A stretch of DNA of 64,000 bases from an uncultured Lentisphaerota bacterium (GCA_903889245.1 CAISWQ010000029.1:1-64000), one strand, 5' to 3'. Numbered from the stretch's first letter, positions 32,571 through 42,101 are shown. A program made the numbers and translations. Notes: a model not told the origin generated them from the sequence alone.

Positions 32571-33748
32571 GCACCTCCACCCGCAAAACCAATTGGTTGA
32601 GGTTGAACTACGAGAAACTATTGCTCGTGGTGATTCTGCTGTTGCTGCTCGGTTCTGTGGTCGTGTTGGTGTTGCAGGTGCAGACGAAGAGTGAGGAGCA
32701 GGCGGTGGTGTCGCCGCCGGTACAATTTGCCCCGGCGAAGAGTGTGGATGCTGCCGAGATGGCAAAACGGCTGGAAGTCCTGCAGCAGACCAATCTTATG
32801 GAGGTGGCGCGCGGTGTGATGGGCGATGAAGTACGGGTGACCTGTATTGATGCCAAATGCAACCGGCCTATCCCGTATGACGCCACGGTGTGTCCCTTCT
32901 GTTCCACGAATCAACCAGCGGTGGTCAACTTGTTGCAGCATTCGACGGCCGAGGATGGGATTCCTGATGTTTGGAAGAAGAAATATGGGCTGGATGTCGA
33001 GAGCCAGTTGGTGGCGGCTGCGGATCCGGATGGTGATGGCTTCAGCACCTTGGAGGAGTTTCGGGCTGGAACGGACCCGCTGAAGCCCGATAGCCATCCA
33101 GATTTTGCCTCAGCTTTACGGGTCTGGGAACTCAAGGCCCGGCCTTTCAAGCTGCGCTTTATGTCGGCGATGAAACTGGGGACCAGCGAAACCTTCCAGA
33201 TCAACGTGGCCGGCAGTGCGCGCTCGCTAATGGTGAAGATTGGCGAGATCGCGGCTGACGGGTTCAAGGTCGTGGCGCACGAGCCGGCGGCGGCAGATGG
33301 TGACGTGTTAGTGCTGGATGATGGTAAGGAAAAACTGCGGTTGCCCAAGAACAAGGAACTCCAGGGGCGCGCAGAATATTCCGCTGAACTGGTCCTGTTG
33401 CTGGATCGGACGCGTTACAAGAACTTGAGCAAAGGCGGCACCTTCAAAATCCGTGACGTTGTCTACAATGTCATTGACATCACTACCAATGCCGTCACAA
33501 TACGCCGCCCGCAGTCGGGTGGCGATGTGGTCGTGCCGCTCATTACCGAAGCGGAAAAGAAAGATGTCTTAAGCGAGTCGCTGGCGCAGGAAGTTGTGGA
33601 AGAGCCAGCGGCGACAATGCCGGGGGCGGTGCAGCCGCCGTCGGTTATGCGGTCAGAAGGGTTGCCGGTGCCTGTCAGGACAGAACGGGTGCCGGGGCGC
33701 GTGCGCGGAGAAGCTCCCTTGGTTCCTCCGACGCGTCCGCGTAGTTAG
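32567..33748 (+). CDS. membrane-anchored pilus-cluster protein with zinc and calcium motifs (Amuc_1099-like)
   Basis: A 393-residue protein with an N-terminal transmembrane helix (about 16-40). It contains a four-cysteine motif (C4 type: CIDAKC then CPFC), unusual for a protein expected in the periplasm. DGIPDVWKKKYGLD and DPDGDGFSTLEEFRAGTDP follow, which are thrombospondin-type-3 or EF-hand-like calcium loops. Two beta-rich domains come after, perhaps linker domains to the secretin like PilP. The start is GTG with a 4-base overlap. The function is inferred from position. Confidence 0.7.
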   Translation: MSTSTRKTNWLRLNYEKLLLVVILLLLLGSVVVLVLQVQTKSEEQAVVSPPVQFAPAKSVDAAEMAKRLEVLQQTNLMEVARGVMGDEVRVTCIDAKCNRPIPYDATVCPFCSTNQPAVVNLLQHSTAEDGIPDVWKKKYGLDVESQLVAAADPDGDGFSTLEEFRAGTDPLKPDSHPDFASALRVWELKARPFKLRFMSAMKLGTSETFQINVAGSARSLMVKIGEIAADGFKVVAHEPAAADGDVLVLDDGKEKLRLPKNKELQGRAEYSAELVLLLDRTRYKNLSKGGTFKIRDVVYNVIDITTNAVTIRRPQSGGDVVVPLITEAEKKDVLSESLAQEVVEEPAATMPGAVQPPSVMRSEGLPVPVRTERVPGRVRGEAPLVPPTRPRS

Positions 33749-33776
33749 GCGACAATGTGATTAGAAGGAGTCATCC

Positions 33777-36710
33777 ATGACAAAGAACAGGCTGGTCCTC
33801 AAACTTACACTTGTGAGCGTCGCTTTCTGGTGCGGTATGGCCAATGCCCAGGAAGCGAACCCCAACGGACTTCTACAGGATGCGCAAAAGGCATCTAACG
33901 CAGCGGCGCCCGCGGTCACCGCGCCTGCTCCTGAAGCTCCGGCTCCAGCGCCGGCCCCTGCGCCTGCTCCGGCCCCAGCCCCGGAAGCGCCAGCGACTCC
34001 GGCCCCCGCTCCCGCTCCAACTCCTGCCCCAGAGACCCCGGCGGCGGCCCCTGCTCCCGCCCCGGCTCCCATGCCTGCACCTGAAGCGCCTGCGCCGGCC
34101 CCGGCTCCCGCACCAGCGCCCGAGACTCCGGCTCCTGCCCCGGCCCCGGCTCCAGAACCCGGTGCGGTTCCCGCCGCCCCGGCAGCACCCGCCACTCCTG
34201 CGGCTCCCGCGACGCCTGCTGCTCCAACAGCGCCGGCCGAGGAAACGGCGGTTGGTCAGCCTCCAGCAGTGCCGCCCAAGGAGCCCACGACAGCCGACGC
34301 CAAGGAATTGCAGATCCAGGAAGAACTGCGCCGCAAGGCGCTGAAACAGCAAGCCGACAAGGAAGAGAAGGCCGGCGATGCCTTCATGAAGGCCGATGAC
34401 TATCTCGAGGCGGCCAAGTCCTATGAAATGAGCCTTGCGCACATGAAGCAAGTCGGCCCTGGCGTGCAACTGGGTGGTATGTCCAACAAAATCGCTGAGG
34501 CCTATGCCTATGCGGCGGACGAGTTCAAGAAGAAAGACAACACCAAGGCCATTGCGTATGCCAACAGCGCCTTGAGTTTTAACAAGTCGGAGCGCCGCGC
34601 CTCCAAGGTGCTGGACTATGTCAACAAGGTATCTTCCCGCCCGCCCGACTTGGGCAAGTACCCACCCCTCGGTCCCACGGTGGTGATCCCGATCAAGCAG
34701 GAGCGGGATGAAATCAAGACCACGCTGTTGAAAGGGCGGCAATATTTTGAGCTCAAGAAGTATGACGATGCCGAGGTGTTGTTTGACAAGGTGCTGAGTG
34801 TGGATCCCTACAACAAGGATGCCATGCACTTCCTGCGGCGCATCGCTGATGTCAAGTTCGACCGCAGCACCACCGAGCGCGAGGCCACTATCACCGAGAT
34901 GATGAACGCCGTCCGCGACGAATGGAATCCTCACATCCGCAAGGAATCCTCCCTGGCCAAGCCGGTGGAAAACAAGCCGACCGTGGTCGAGCCAAGCGAG
35001 GTGCTGCGCACGCGCCAGAAACTCCAGAAGCTGGTCATCCCGCAGATTGAGTTCAAGCAGGCCAATATCGCCGACGTGTTGGAAATTCTCTCCAAGGCCA
35101 GCTTGGAGGCGGATACTGAAGAGAAGACTGGCGTGAATATCGTGCTGAAACTTCCGACCGCAGCCTCGCCGGATGCGAGTGCTGTGCCGCCGCCTGCCCC
35201 CGATGCGACCGGGGCCACGCCTGTGGCGGCACCGGCGGCCGCTTCTGCGACACCACCCGTTACCCTGAATTTGCGCAAGGTGAACCTGCTCGACGCCATC
35301 AAGTACATCACTGATATCGCCGGCTTGAGTTACCGCGTGGATAAGAACGTGGTTTTCGTCACGCCGCGCGGCGTGGATCCCACGCTGCTCGTGACGCGCA
35401 TGTACCCAGTCAGTCCGGCCCTGATCAGCGCCATCTCCGAGAAGGCCAGCGCGGCACCGGCGGCGGGCATGGGGGCCCCTGCCGTGGCGCCCGGCGCCGG
35501 CTCCGCCGACACCACCACCCCGAAGAGCGATCTGGGCACCTTTTTCACCGCCGCCGGTGTCCCGTTCCCGACGGGCACCTCCGTCACCTACAACGGCGCG
35601 ATCAGCAAGTTGATTGTCTCCCACACGCCGGAATACCAGGAGAAAATCGAGAGCATGCTCGCGGAACTCGATGTCGGTGCCAAGCAGGTCGAGATCGAGG
35701 CGCGCTTTGTGGACGTCAACGAGGACGCGCTCGAGGAATTTGGCTTCCAGTGGGGGCTGACCGATAACTGGGAAATTGCCAGCAACAACAAGTATGCGAA
35801 CCCCTCGCTCAACCAGCGCATCCAGATCAACAAGGATACCGGTGGCTTCACGAAGGCCCTGCGTTTCTTCAACCTGAACAACTCGCAGGTCACGCGCATG
35901 TCGAGTGCCGACGTGACAGCCGGCGCCAGCAGCAGTTCAAGTGGCTCGTCCAGTTCCATCGTGCCGCTGGGCAACCTGCTCACCTTCGCCAGCGTGCTGA
36001 CGAATCCCGAGTTGCAACTGGCGATCAACGCCATCTCGCAGAAGGGCCACGCCGATGTGTTGAGCTCGCCGCGCGTCACCACGAAGAACAACGAGCAGGC
36101 GACCATCAAGGTCATCGAGGAAATCCGCTACCCGCAGGCCTACGAGGCCAACCAGATTCAGACCTACGGCGGCCTCAACGCCACCGGCGGCGCGATCGTC
36201 AACACCCAGCCCCTCAACGTCACCGTCTTCACACCCGCGGACTTCCAGACCCGCGAAGTCGGCGTCATCCTCAACGTCACGCCGACCATTGGCCCCGACG
36301 GCTACACGATTGACCTCACGCTCGTCCCCGAAGTCTCCGAGTTGACCGAGTGGCACCAGTACGGCACGCAGAACGGCCTCAACGCCGCGCAGCCGTTCTT
36401 CTCCACTCGCACGGTCACCAGTAAGCTCGTCGTGTGGGATGGCGAGACGGTTGTCCTTGGCGGCTTGATCAAGGAAAAGTTGACCGACATGAATGACAAG
36501 ATCCCCGTGCTCGGCGATATTCCTCTGCTCGGCAAACTGTTTCAAAGTAAAGGCACCTACAGCCTCAAGCAGAACCTGATGATTTTCGTTACCGCGCGCA
36601 TCGTGGATTCCTCCGGCCGGCCGATCCACAAGAAGGAAAAGCCGACCCTGACCAGCGGCACGTCGGCGAAGAGCACGACCGCGACGACCACGCCGCCCGC
36701 CACGCCGTAA
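33777..36710 (+). CDS. secretin (GspD/PilQ family) with Pro/Ala-rich and TPR regions
   Basis: A 977-residue outer-membrane secretin with a signal peptide ending at ANAQ. Residues 40-155 are almost wholly Pro and Ala in AP and PAPAPA runs, enough to span peptidoglycan. Helical TPR-like repeats follow (about 185-350), then N-domains and the secretin core. The core includes VEIEARFVDVNEDALEEFGFQWG, SSPRVTTKNNEQATIKV, GVILNVTPTIGPDGYTIDL and the closing VLGGLIKEKLTDMNDKIPVLGDIPLLGKLF, each in pieces. AAGGAG lies before the ATG. It is the last gene of the cluster; prepilins and motor ATPases are not in this window. Confidence 0.92.
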   Translation: MTKNRLVLKLTLVSVAFWCGMANAQEANPNGLLQDAQKASNAAAPAVTAPAPEAPAPAPAPAPAPAPAPEAPATPAPAPAPTPAPETPAAAPAPAPAPMPAPEAPAPAPAPAPAPETPAPAPAPAPEPGAVPAAPAAPATPAAPATPAAPTAPAEETAVGQPPAVPPKEPTTADAKELQIQEELRRKALKQQADKEEKAGDAFMKADDYLEAAKSYEMSLAHMKQVGPGVQLGGMSNKIAEAYAYAADEFKKKDNTKAIAYANSALSFNKSERRASKVLDYVNKVSSRPPDLGKYPPLGPTVVIPIKQERDEIKTTLLKGRQYFELKKYDDAEVLFDKVLSVDPYNKDAMHFLRRIADVKFDRSTTEREATITEMMNAVRDEWNPHIRKESSLAKPVENKPTVVEPSEVLRTRQKLQKLVIPQIEFKQANIADVLEILSKASLEADTEEKTGVNIVLKLPTAASPDASAVPPPAPDATGATPVAAPAAASATPPVTLNLRKVNLLDAIKYITDIAGLSYRVDKNVVFVTPRGVDPTLLVTRMYPVSPALISAISEKASAAPAAGMGAPAVAPGAGSADTTTPKSDLGTFFTAAGVPFPTGTSVTYNGAISKLIVSHTPEYQEKIESMLAELDVGAKQVEIEARFVDVNEDALEEFGFQWGLTDNWEIASNNKYANPSLNQRIQINKDTGGFTKALRFFNLNNSQVTRMSSADVTAGASSSSSGSSSSIVPLGNLLTFASVLTNPELQLAINAISQKGHADVLSSPRVTTKNNEQATIKVIEEIRYPQAYEANQIQTYGGLNATGGAIVNTQPLNVTVFTPADFQTREVGVILNVTPTIGPDGYTIDLTLVPEVSELTEWHQYGTQNGLNAAQPFFSTRTVTSKLVVWDGETVVLGGLIKEKLTDMNDKIPVLGDIPLLGKLFQSKGTYSLKQNLMIFVTARIVDSSGRPIHKKEKPTLTSGTSAKSTTATTTPPATP

Positions 36711-36733
36711 GTGGCGGCTGACGCGCGGGTGGC

Positions 36734-36879
36734 GTTCCAAGCCTTGGCAGCCGGTACGGGCGGTTGTTCCGAGGCTTGGAACAAAAGGATGTTCCCTTTT
36801 CCAAGGCTTGGAAATTCCGGCGCGCTCTCTTTCCAAGGCTTGGAAAAACCAGCCGGATTTTTTCCAAGGCTCGGAAAAG
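36734..36879. repeat. 19-bp palindrome cluster, 5 copies
   Basis: The largest cluster. Copies begin near 36,734, 36,764 (TTGTTCCGAGGCTTGGAACAA, symmetric outward), 36,797, 36,829 and 36,858. Spacing is 29-33 bp. It lies between the secretin stop and the exonuclease start. Confidence 0.95.
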
Positions 36880-36905
36880 CCGGTGTCTGACAATCAAGTG
36901 CTTCC

Positions 36906-37838
36906 ATGTCCGCCAACATCCTCCTCTTGATGGACGGCGCCGCGATGGCCTATCGCGCCTTCTACGCCATTCAAAACCTTTCGACGCAGGCCGGCCAGCC
37001 GACCAACGCGCTCTTCGGTTTCATCCGCATGGCCGGCCAGCTCGCCGCGCGCTGGCGGCCGACGCACCGCGCCGTGGTCTTCGATGCCGGTCTGCCCGCC
37101 GCGCGCATGACCCTGCTGCCCGCCTACAAGCAGCAGCGGGAGAAGATGCCCGACGAGCTGCGCAGCCAGTTCCCGCTGATCGAGGACTACCTGCGCCGCG
37201 CCGGCATCGCCACGCTCCGCGTCGCAGGTGAGGAGGCCGATGACACGATGGCCTCGCTCGCCGCGCACGCGCTCGCGGATCAGGCCGAGACACTGCTGGC
37301 CACCAGCGACAAGGATTTGTTCCAGATGGTCGGCGAGCGCGTCGCGATCGTCTCGCCCGCCTCGGCCGGCGAGCGCATGGGGCCGGCGGAAGTACGCGCA
37401 AAGATGGGCGTGCCGCCGGGGCAGATCGTCGAGTTGCTCGCGCTGACCGGCGATAATGTGGACAACATCCCCGGCGTACCGGGCGTTGGCCCGAAGACCG
37501 CGGCGAAGTTGCTGGGGGAGTTCGGCTCGCTGGAAAAACTCTTTGCCTCGCTCGAGTCCGTCGCCGGCGAGAAGACGCGCGCCGCGCTCGCCGCCCACCG
37601 CGCCGAGGTCGAACGCAACGTTCGGCTCATCCGGCTGCGGACCGATCTGGTCGCGGGCGTGGACTGGGACGCGCTGCGCGTCCAGCCCGCCGCGGCCGGC
37701 CCGCTACGCGAATTTTTCATGGCGATGGAACTGCACTCGCTGGTCCGCGAACTGGATGCCGGCGCCGTCCCGGCGGAAGCGCCGCCGCCGCGCGCGGCCA
37801 GGCCGGCGCCGCCCGATCCACAGTTGCAGTTGTTCTGA
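36906..37838 (+). CDS. stand-alone 5'-3' exonuclease (PolA N-terminal type) with clamp-binding tail
   Basis: A 310-residue FEN-family nuclease. It has LLMDGAAMAYRAFYAI, PAYKQQREKMPDEL, AGEEADDTMASLA and TSDKDLFQMV (acidic metal sites), and the helix-3-turn-helix LTGDNVDNIPGVPGVGPKTAAKLL. It equals the N-terminal third of DNA polymerase I without the polymerase, so it should remove RNA primers and flaps. The last five residues, QLQLF, match the beta-clamp-binding pentapeptide QLxLF and follow a Pro/Ala-rich linker. Next to coaE, where polA often sits. Confidence 0.88.
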   Translation: MSANILLLMDGAAMAYRAFYAIQNLSTQAGQPTNALFGFIRMAGQLAARWRPTHRAVVFDAGLPAARMTLLPAYKQQREKMPDELRSQFPLIEDYLRRAGIATLRVAGEEADDTMASLAAHALADQAETLLATSDKDLFQMVGERVAIVSPASAGERMGPAEVRAKMGVPPGQIVELLALTGDNVDNIPGVPGVGPKTAAKLLGEFGSLEKLFASLESVAGEKTRAALAAHRAEVERNVRLIRLRTDLVAGVDWDALRVQPAAAGPLREFFMAMELHSLVRELDAGAVPAEAPPPRAARPAPPDPQLQLF

Positions 37839-37840
37839 TC

Positions 37841-39886
37841 ATGCTTCAACGGCTCACATTCTGGCTCCTGGTAACGGCGCTGCTCGCGCTGTTCGCCGCC
37901 GGCCTCGGCGCGCGCCGCTATATCCTCGACGCGCAACGCGACCTCGCCGATGGCAACCTGCCGTTCACCCTCGAGGGCGCGATTCATTTTCACCGCCTCC
38001 AGCAGTTGCTCGCCGAGGGCCGCCTGCCCGCGGTGGATCACAACCTCGAGTTCCCGCGCGGCATCCGCGTCAGCGCCACCGACACGGTGGCCGATACCTG
38101 GCTGCTCGCCGCCATGAGCAAGCTGTTCCCCGCCGCCGTGCCGCTGGCCGAGCGCGTGCGCTGGAGCGAGGTGGTCTGGTTCTGCCTGGGCATTCCGCTG
38201 CTCGCGCTCTGGCTGCGCCTGACGACGCGTTCGTGGTGGGCGGGACTCGCCGCGGCCGCGCTCTACGCGGTCTCGCTCGCGAGCGTGATCCGCTCGACCG
38301 GGCAGGAAATCTCGCACGAGAATTTCGCGCTGCCGCTGTTGCTCGCCGCGCTGGCTGCCGGCGCGTGGGCGTTGCGGGCCGGGCCGCGCGGGTCGTTCCT
38401 GCGGCGCGCGCTGCTCTCCGCCGCGCTGCTGGCGCTGGCGCAGATGACCTGGGACCTGGTCCAGTTCTTCGTCTTCCTCTGGGCGCTCTGGCTCGGCGGC
38501 CGCGCGCTCTCCGGTCGCGCCGGCCTGACGCCGGGCGAGGCGGGCCTGGCGTGGCTGCAGTTCGGCGCGCTCGTGCTGGCCGGCGCCGTGAATCCCTATT
38601 TGCGGAGTCACGGCTATCTCTATTCCCTGCCGCTGCTGCTGGCGTTCGGCGCGCTGCTGGCCGACCGCGCCCGCCAGCTTGTCCAAGGATTGGAAAACAA
38701 CGCGGCCGGTTTTTCCAAGGTTTGGAAAAGCCGCCTGCTGCTGCTGGTCATCGCGCTGGCACCCGTCGTCGTCGGCCTGCTGCTGGCGCGGACCTACGGC
38801 TCGGCCTACAGCCACTTCGGCGAGTTGCTCGTGGCCAAGCTGCGCTTCCTCAACGTCAAGCCCGAGGACCCGGCGCTGCTGACCTTCAACCAGCGCATCC
38901 TCTGGGTGCCGGCGCTGCACTCGGCGACATGGAGTTTGACATTCCATCTGTTTCCGGCCATATTCGCCGCGTCGTTGATCGCGCTGGCCTGTCTGGTCCG
39001 CCGCAAGGACGAAGACCAAAACTCCAATCTAACGCTGCTGGTGATCGGTTGTGTCGTTTCCTTCATCGGCTACTGGTTCTTCGTCCGGTTGCACGTGTTC
39101 ACCGTGCTGTTCCTGGCGGCGCTGCTGGGCGCGTGGGTCGGCTGGGCGGTGCGGCGTGGCGCCTGGGTGCGGTCGGCGGTCGGCGTGACGCTGGTGCTGA
39201 CGTTGGTGGCGGAAGCCGGGAATGCCATCCGGCGGCCGGAAGAGCAGGGGCGGTTGAGCGTGTATTACCGTGAGCTGAACGCGCTGACCGACTGGCTGCA
39301 GAAGAACGCGGCACCGGAGCCGGTGCTGGCGAACTTCGGCGTGAGCGCGGCGCTCGTCACCTACGGCCGGTGCCCGGTGCTGCTGCATCCGAAGTTCGAG
39401 ACGCCGTGGATCCGCGAGCGCGTCCGGCGGTATGCCGAGGCGCTGTTCAAGGGCACCGAGGTGGAATTCCGTGACTGGGCGGAGCTGGAAGGCGCGTCCT
39501 ACTACGTGCACTCGCTGGGCGAGTATGCCAGCGTCGGGTTGAACCAGCAGTTGCGTTACATGGTGGATGCGCTTCAGCCGCGCACCGATACGGCAGCGTG
39601 GCTGTTCGAGCGTGCGCCGCAGCAGTTGCGGCTGTTCACGCAGGTCTGGGGCAACGCCAAGTATCGCGTGTTCCGCATCCACCGCAGCGACGATGCGGAA
39701 CTGGCCAACGAACAGGCCGAGGCCGCCGAGCGCGCGCTGCAAAGCGGCCAGCTTGATCGCGCCGAGCGCCTGGCCGTCCAGGTGCTCGTGCGGGCGCCGG
39801 ATAACAGCCGCGCGCAAACCGTATTGCGGCATGTGATCTCGTTGCGTAACCAGGGTTTTGGTGCAAAGCGTGAACCGGAAAAATGA
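37841..39886 (+). CDS. polytopic GT-C/STT3-like membrane protein with palindrome-derived insert
   Basis: A 681-residue protein with about ten to twelve transmembrane helices and a C-terminal soluble domain. The first external loop (EGAIHFHRLQQLLAEGRLPAVDHNLEFPRG, in pieces) and GQEISHENFALPL recall STT3-type oligosaccharyltransferases and other GT-C enzymes. I cannot prove the catalytic DxD-type site. The C-terminus ends in a TPR-like helical pair (ANEQAEAAERALQSGQLDRAERLAVQVL). Residues 279-297 come from two palindrome copies, read LVQGLEN and FSKVWK, in the loop between two helices. It starts two bases after the exonuclease stop. Confidence 0.6.
   Translation: MLQRLTFWLLVTALLALFAAGLGARRYILDAQRDLADGNLPFTLEGAIHFHRLQQLLAEGRLPAVDHNLEFPRGIRVSATDTVADTWLLAAMSKLFPAAVPLAERVRWSEVVWFCLGIPLLALWLRLTTRSWWAGLAAAALYAVSLASVIRSTGQEISHENFALPLLLAALAAGAWALRAGPRGSFLRRALLSAALLALAQMTWDLVQFFVFLWALWLGGRALSGRAGLTPGEAGLAWLQFGALVLAGAVNPYLRSHGYLYSLPLLLAFGALLADRARQLVQGLENNAAGFSKVWKSRLLLLVIALAPVVVGLLLARTYGSAYSHFGELLVAKLRFLNVKPEDPALLTFNQRILWVPALHSATWSLTFHLFPAIFAASLIALACLVRRKDEDQNSNLTLLVIGCVVSFIGYWFFVRLHVFTVLFLAALLGAWVGWAVRRGAWVRSAVGVTLVLTLVAEAGNAIRRPEEQGRLSVYYRELNALTDWLQKNAAPEPVLANFGVSAALVTYGRCPVLLHPKFETPWIRERVRRYAEALFKGTEVEFRDWAELEGASYYVHSLGEYASVGLNQQLRYMVDALQPRTDTAAWLFERAPQQLRLFTQVWGNAKYRVFRIHRSDDAELANEQAEAAERALQSGQLDRAERLAVQVLVRAPDNSRAQTVLRHVISLRNQGFGAKREPEK
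38678..38729. repeat. 19-bp palindrome pair inside the STT3-like gene
   Basis: Two copies, TGTCCAAGGATTGGAAAA and TTTTTCCAAGGTTTGGAAAAG, 32 bp apart, both read through in frame. They lie in a predicted loop flanked by hydrophobic helices. Confidence 0.9.
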
Positions 39887-40481
39887 CAGGCCTCGGCCGT
39901 GGCGGATCGCGCTGACCGGCGGTATCGGCTGCGGCAAGACCGAAGCCGCGCGGCAGTTGCAGGCGCTCGGCGCCGCCGTGTGGGACGCCGACGAGGCGGT
40001 CCACCGGCTGTTGCGGCGCGGGACCGCCGCCTATCAGCGGATCGGCCGCGCCTTCGGGCCGGGCGTGGTCCGTGCCGGTGGCGGGCTGTGCCGCGTGGCG
40101 CTCGCGCAAGCGGTGTTCGCCGACGCGCGCCAGCGGAAGAAGCTGGAGAAGATTTTGCATCCGGCCGTCATCCGCGAGATGCGCGGCTGGCTGGCGGAGC
40201 AGCGGCGGACAGCGGTCGCCGTCGTGCCGCTGCTGTTCGAGGTCGGTTTGCAGCGCGGTTGGGACGCGGTGGTCTGCGTCGCCGCCGACGAAGCCGTGGC
40301 GTTGCGCCGGTTGCGCCGCCGCGGCGTAGCGCCCGCCGAGGCCCGCCGCCGGATGGCGGCACAGTGGCCGCTCCAGCGCAAGGTGCGGCAGTCCGATGTT
40401 GTGCTTTGGAACAATGGAACGCGGCGCCAACTCGCCGCACAGGTTAAGAAATTCTGGGCATGTTGCCCGAAGGAGAAGTGA
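39870..40481 (+). CDS. coaE: dephospho-CoA kinase
   Basis: A 203-residue P-loop kinase for the last step of CoA synthesis. It has [16 protein letters not shown] (Walker A), the [10 protein letters not shown] segment, HPAVIREM, and [19 protein letters not shown], all typical of CoaE. The start is one of TTG 39,858, GTG 39,861 or GTG 39,870; the last leaves the shortest extension before the fold and still overlaps the upstream gene's end. rho starts two bases after its stop. Confidence 0.92.
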   Translation: MNRKNDRPRPWRIALTGGIGCGKTEAARQLQALGAAVWDADEAVHRLLRRGTAAYQRIGRAFGPGVVRAGGGLCRVALAQAVFADARQRKKLEKILHPAVIREMRGWLAEQRRTAVAVVPLLFEVGLQRGWDAVVCVAADEAVALRRLRRRGVAPAEARRRMAAQWPLQRKVRQSDVVLWNNGTRRQLAAQVKKFWACCPKEK

Positions 40482-40483
40482 AC

Positions 40484-42022
40484 ATGGAAGAGAAACCCGT
40501 CCGTCGTCGCGGCCGTCCGCCGCGTCAACCCGCCCCGCCACAAGCGCCCGTCGAGCAACAGCCCGCCGCGGTCGAACCACCGCCGCCACCGGCGCAGCCG
40601 GTGATGCCGCCGCCGCCCATGGCGGCGCCGTCCTCGCAGCCCGACCTGACACAGGCCGTCCCGATGGCTGTGGATCCGCAAGCTGCGCCGCCGACCGCGA
40701 CGCTGCCGCAGCCGCCGCCACCCGCGCCGGTCGAGGCGGTGCAGAAACAGAACGTCCGGCCGCGCGGCCAGCGCCTCGACCTGTTTGAACTCCAGCAGAA
40801 ACAGGTGCCGGAGCTCAAGGAGATGGCCGAGAGCTACGGCCTCGTCGAGCTCGGCGCGCTGCGCAAGCACGAGCTGATCTTCGAGATTCTGCGCTGGAAC
40901 GGTCGGCTCAACGGCACGATGTTCGGCCGCGGTGTCTGCGAAATCCTGCCCGACGGCTTCGGCTTCCTGCGCTCGCCGCACTACAGCTACCTGCCGTGCC
41001 CGGAAGACATCTACGTCTCGCCCTCGCAAATCCGCCGCTTCGGCCTGCGTACCGGCGACCTCGTCGAGGGCGAAATCCGCGCGCCGAAGGAGAAGGAGCG
41101 CTTCTTCGCCCTGCTGCGCGTGGACCGCATCAACGAGCAGGATCCCGAGAAGCAGCGCAATAAGATTCCGTTCGAGAACCTGACGCCGCTCTTCCCGAAC
41201 CGCCGCCTCGTGCTCGAGGTCGCACCCGGCGAAATCTCCATGCGCGTCATGGACCTGCTCACGCCCATCGGCATGGGCCAGCGCGGCCTGATCGTCGCGC
41301 CGCCGCGTACCGGCAAGACCGTCCTGATGCAGAAGATCGCCAACAGCATCAGCGCCAACAATCCCAAGGTGAAGCTCATCATCCTCCTGATTGACGAGCG
41401 CCCCGAGGAAGTCACCGACATGGAGCGCAACACCAAGGCCGAGGTTCTTTCCTCGACCTTCGATGAACCGCCCGAGCGCCATGTCCAGGTCGCCGAGATC
41501 GTCATCGAAATGGCCAAGCGTCGCGTCGAGTGCGGCCAGGACGTCGTGATTCTGCTCGACTCGATCACGCGCCTCGCCCGCGCCTACAACACCCTCCAAC
41601 CGCACTCCGGCAAGATTCTCTCCGGCGGCGTGGATGCCAACGCGCTCCACAAGCCGAAGCGCTTCTTCGGCGCCGCGCGCAACATCGAGGGCGGCGGCAG
41701 CCTGACCATTCTGGCGACCGCGCTCGTGGATACCGGCAGCCGCATGGACGAGGTCATCTTCGAGGAGTTCAAGGGCACCGGCAACATGGAGCTCGGCCTC
41801 GACCGCCGTCTGGTGGATAAACGCATCTTCCCGGCGATCAACATCGAGCAGTCCGGTACGCGCAAGGAGGAACTCCTCCTGCATCCCGACGAGCTTTCCA
41901 AGATCTGGGTGCTGCGCAAGGCGCTCAACGGCGTGCCGCCCGTCGAGGGCATGGAACTGCTCATCAACCGCCTCAAGAAGACCAAGAGCAACGTCGAGTT
42001 CCTGATGGCCTTGCAGGGCTGA
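40484..42022 (+). CDS. rho: transcription termination factor Rho
   Basis: A 512-residue hexameric RNA helicase. A Pro/Ala/Gln-rich N-terminal extension of about 100 residues precedes the Rho-N and cold-shock-like RNA-binding domains ([26 protein letters not shown]). The RecA-like motor has APPRTGKT (Walker A), [14 protein letters not shown], the [15 protein letters not shown]-loop region and the [16 protein letters not shown] stretch in pieces. The C-terminus is complete. AGGAG lies before the ATG. Three palindrome copies begin exactly at the stop codon. Confidence 0.96.
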   Translation: MEEKPVRRRGRPPRQPAPPQAPVEQQPAAVEPPPPPAQPVMPPPPMAAPSSQPDLTQAVPMAVDPQAAPPTATLPQPPPPAPVEAVQKQNVRPRGQRLDLFELQQKQVPELKEMAESYGLVELGALRKHELIFEILRWNGRLNGTMFGRGVCEILPDGFGFLRSPHYSYLPCPEDIYVSPSQIRRFGLRTGDLVEGEIRAPKEKERFFALLRVDRINEQDPEKQRNKIPFENLTPLFPNRRLVLEVAPGEISMRVMDLLTPIGMGQRGLIVAPPRTGKTVLMQKIANSISANNPKVKLIILLIDERPEEVTDMERNTKAEVLSSTFDEPPERHVQVAEIVIEMAKRRVECGQDVVILLDSITRLARAYNTLQPHSGKILSGGVDANALHKPKRFFGAARNIEGGGSLTILATALVDTGSRMDEVIFEEFKGTGNMELGLDRRLVDKRIFPAINIEQSGTRKEELLLHPDELSKIWVLRKALNGVPPVEGMELLINRLKKTKSNVEFLMALQG

Positions 42023-42101
42023 TTTCCAGGCCTTGGAAAAAATCGCGTGAGATTTTCCAAGGCTTGGAAAAACCGGCGGGTGCGGTTTCCAATCTTTGGA
42101 A
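42023..42101. repeat. 19-bp palindrome cluster, 3 copies
   Basis: Copies begin at about 42,023 (touching the rho stop), 42,053 (perfect) and 42,084 (TTTCCAATCTTTGGAA), 30-31 bp apart. They fill the whole 93-bp gap to the methyltransferase start. Confidence 0.93.

Noticed and set aside
33761-35624. Gly/Ala-rich and Arg/Gly-rich open frames on the minus strand opposite the secretin
   Set aside because: They are the complement of the Pro/Ala tract and of the secretin core; the secretin has a signal peptide, ribosome site and family motifs.
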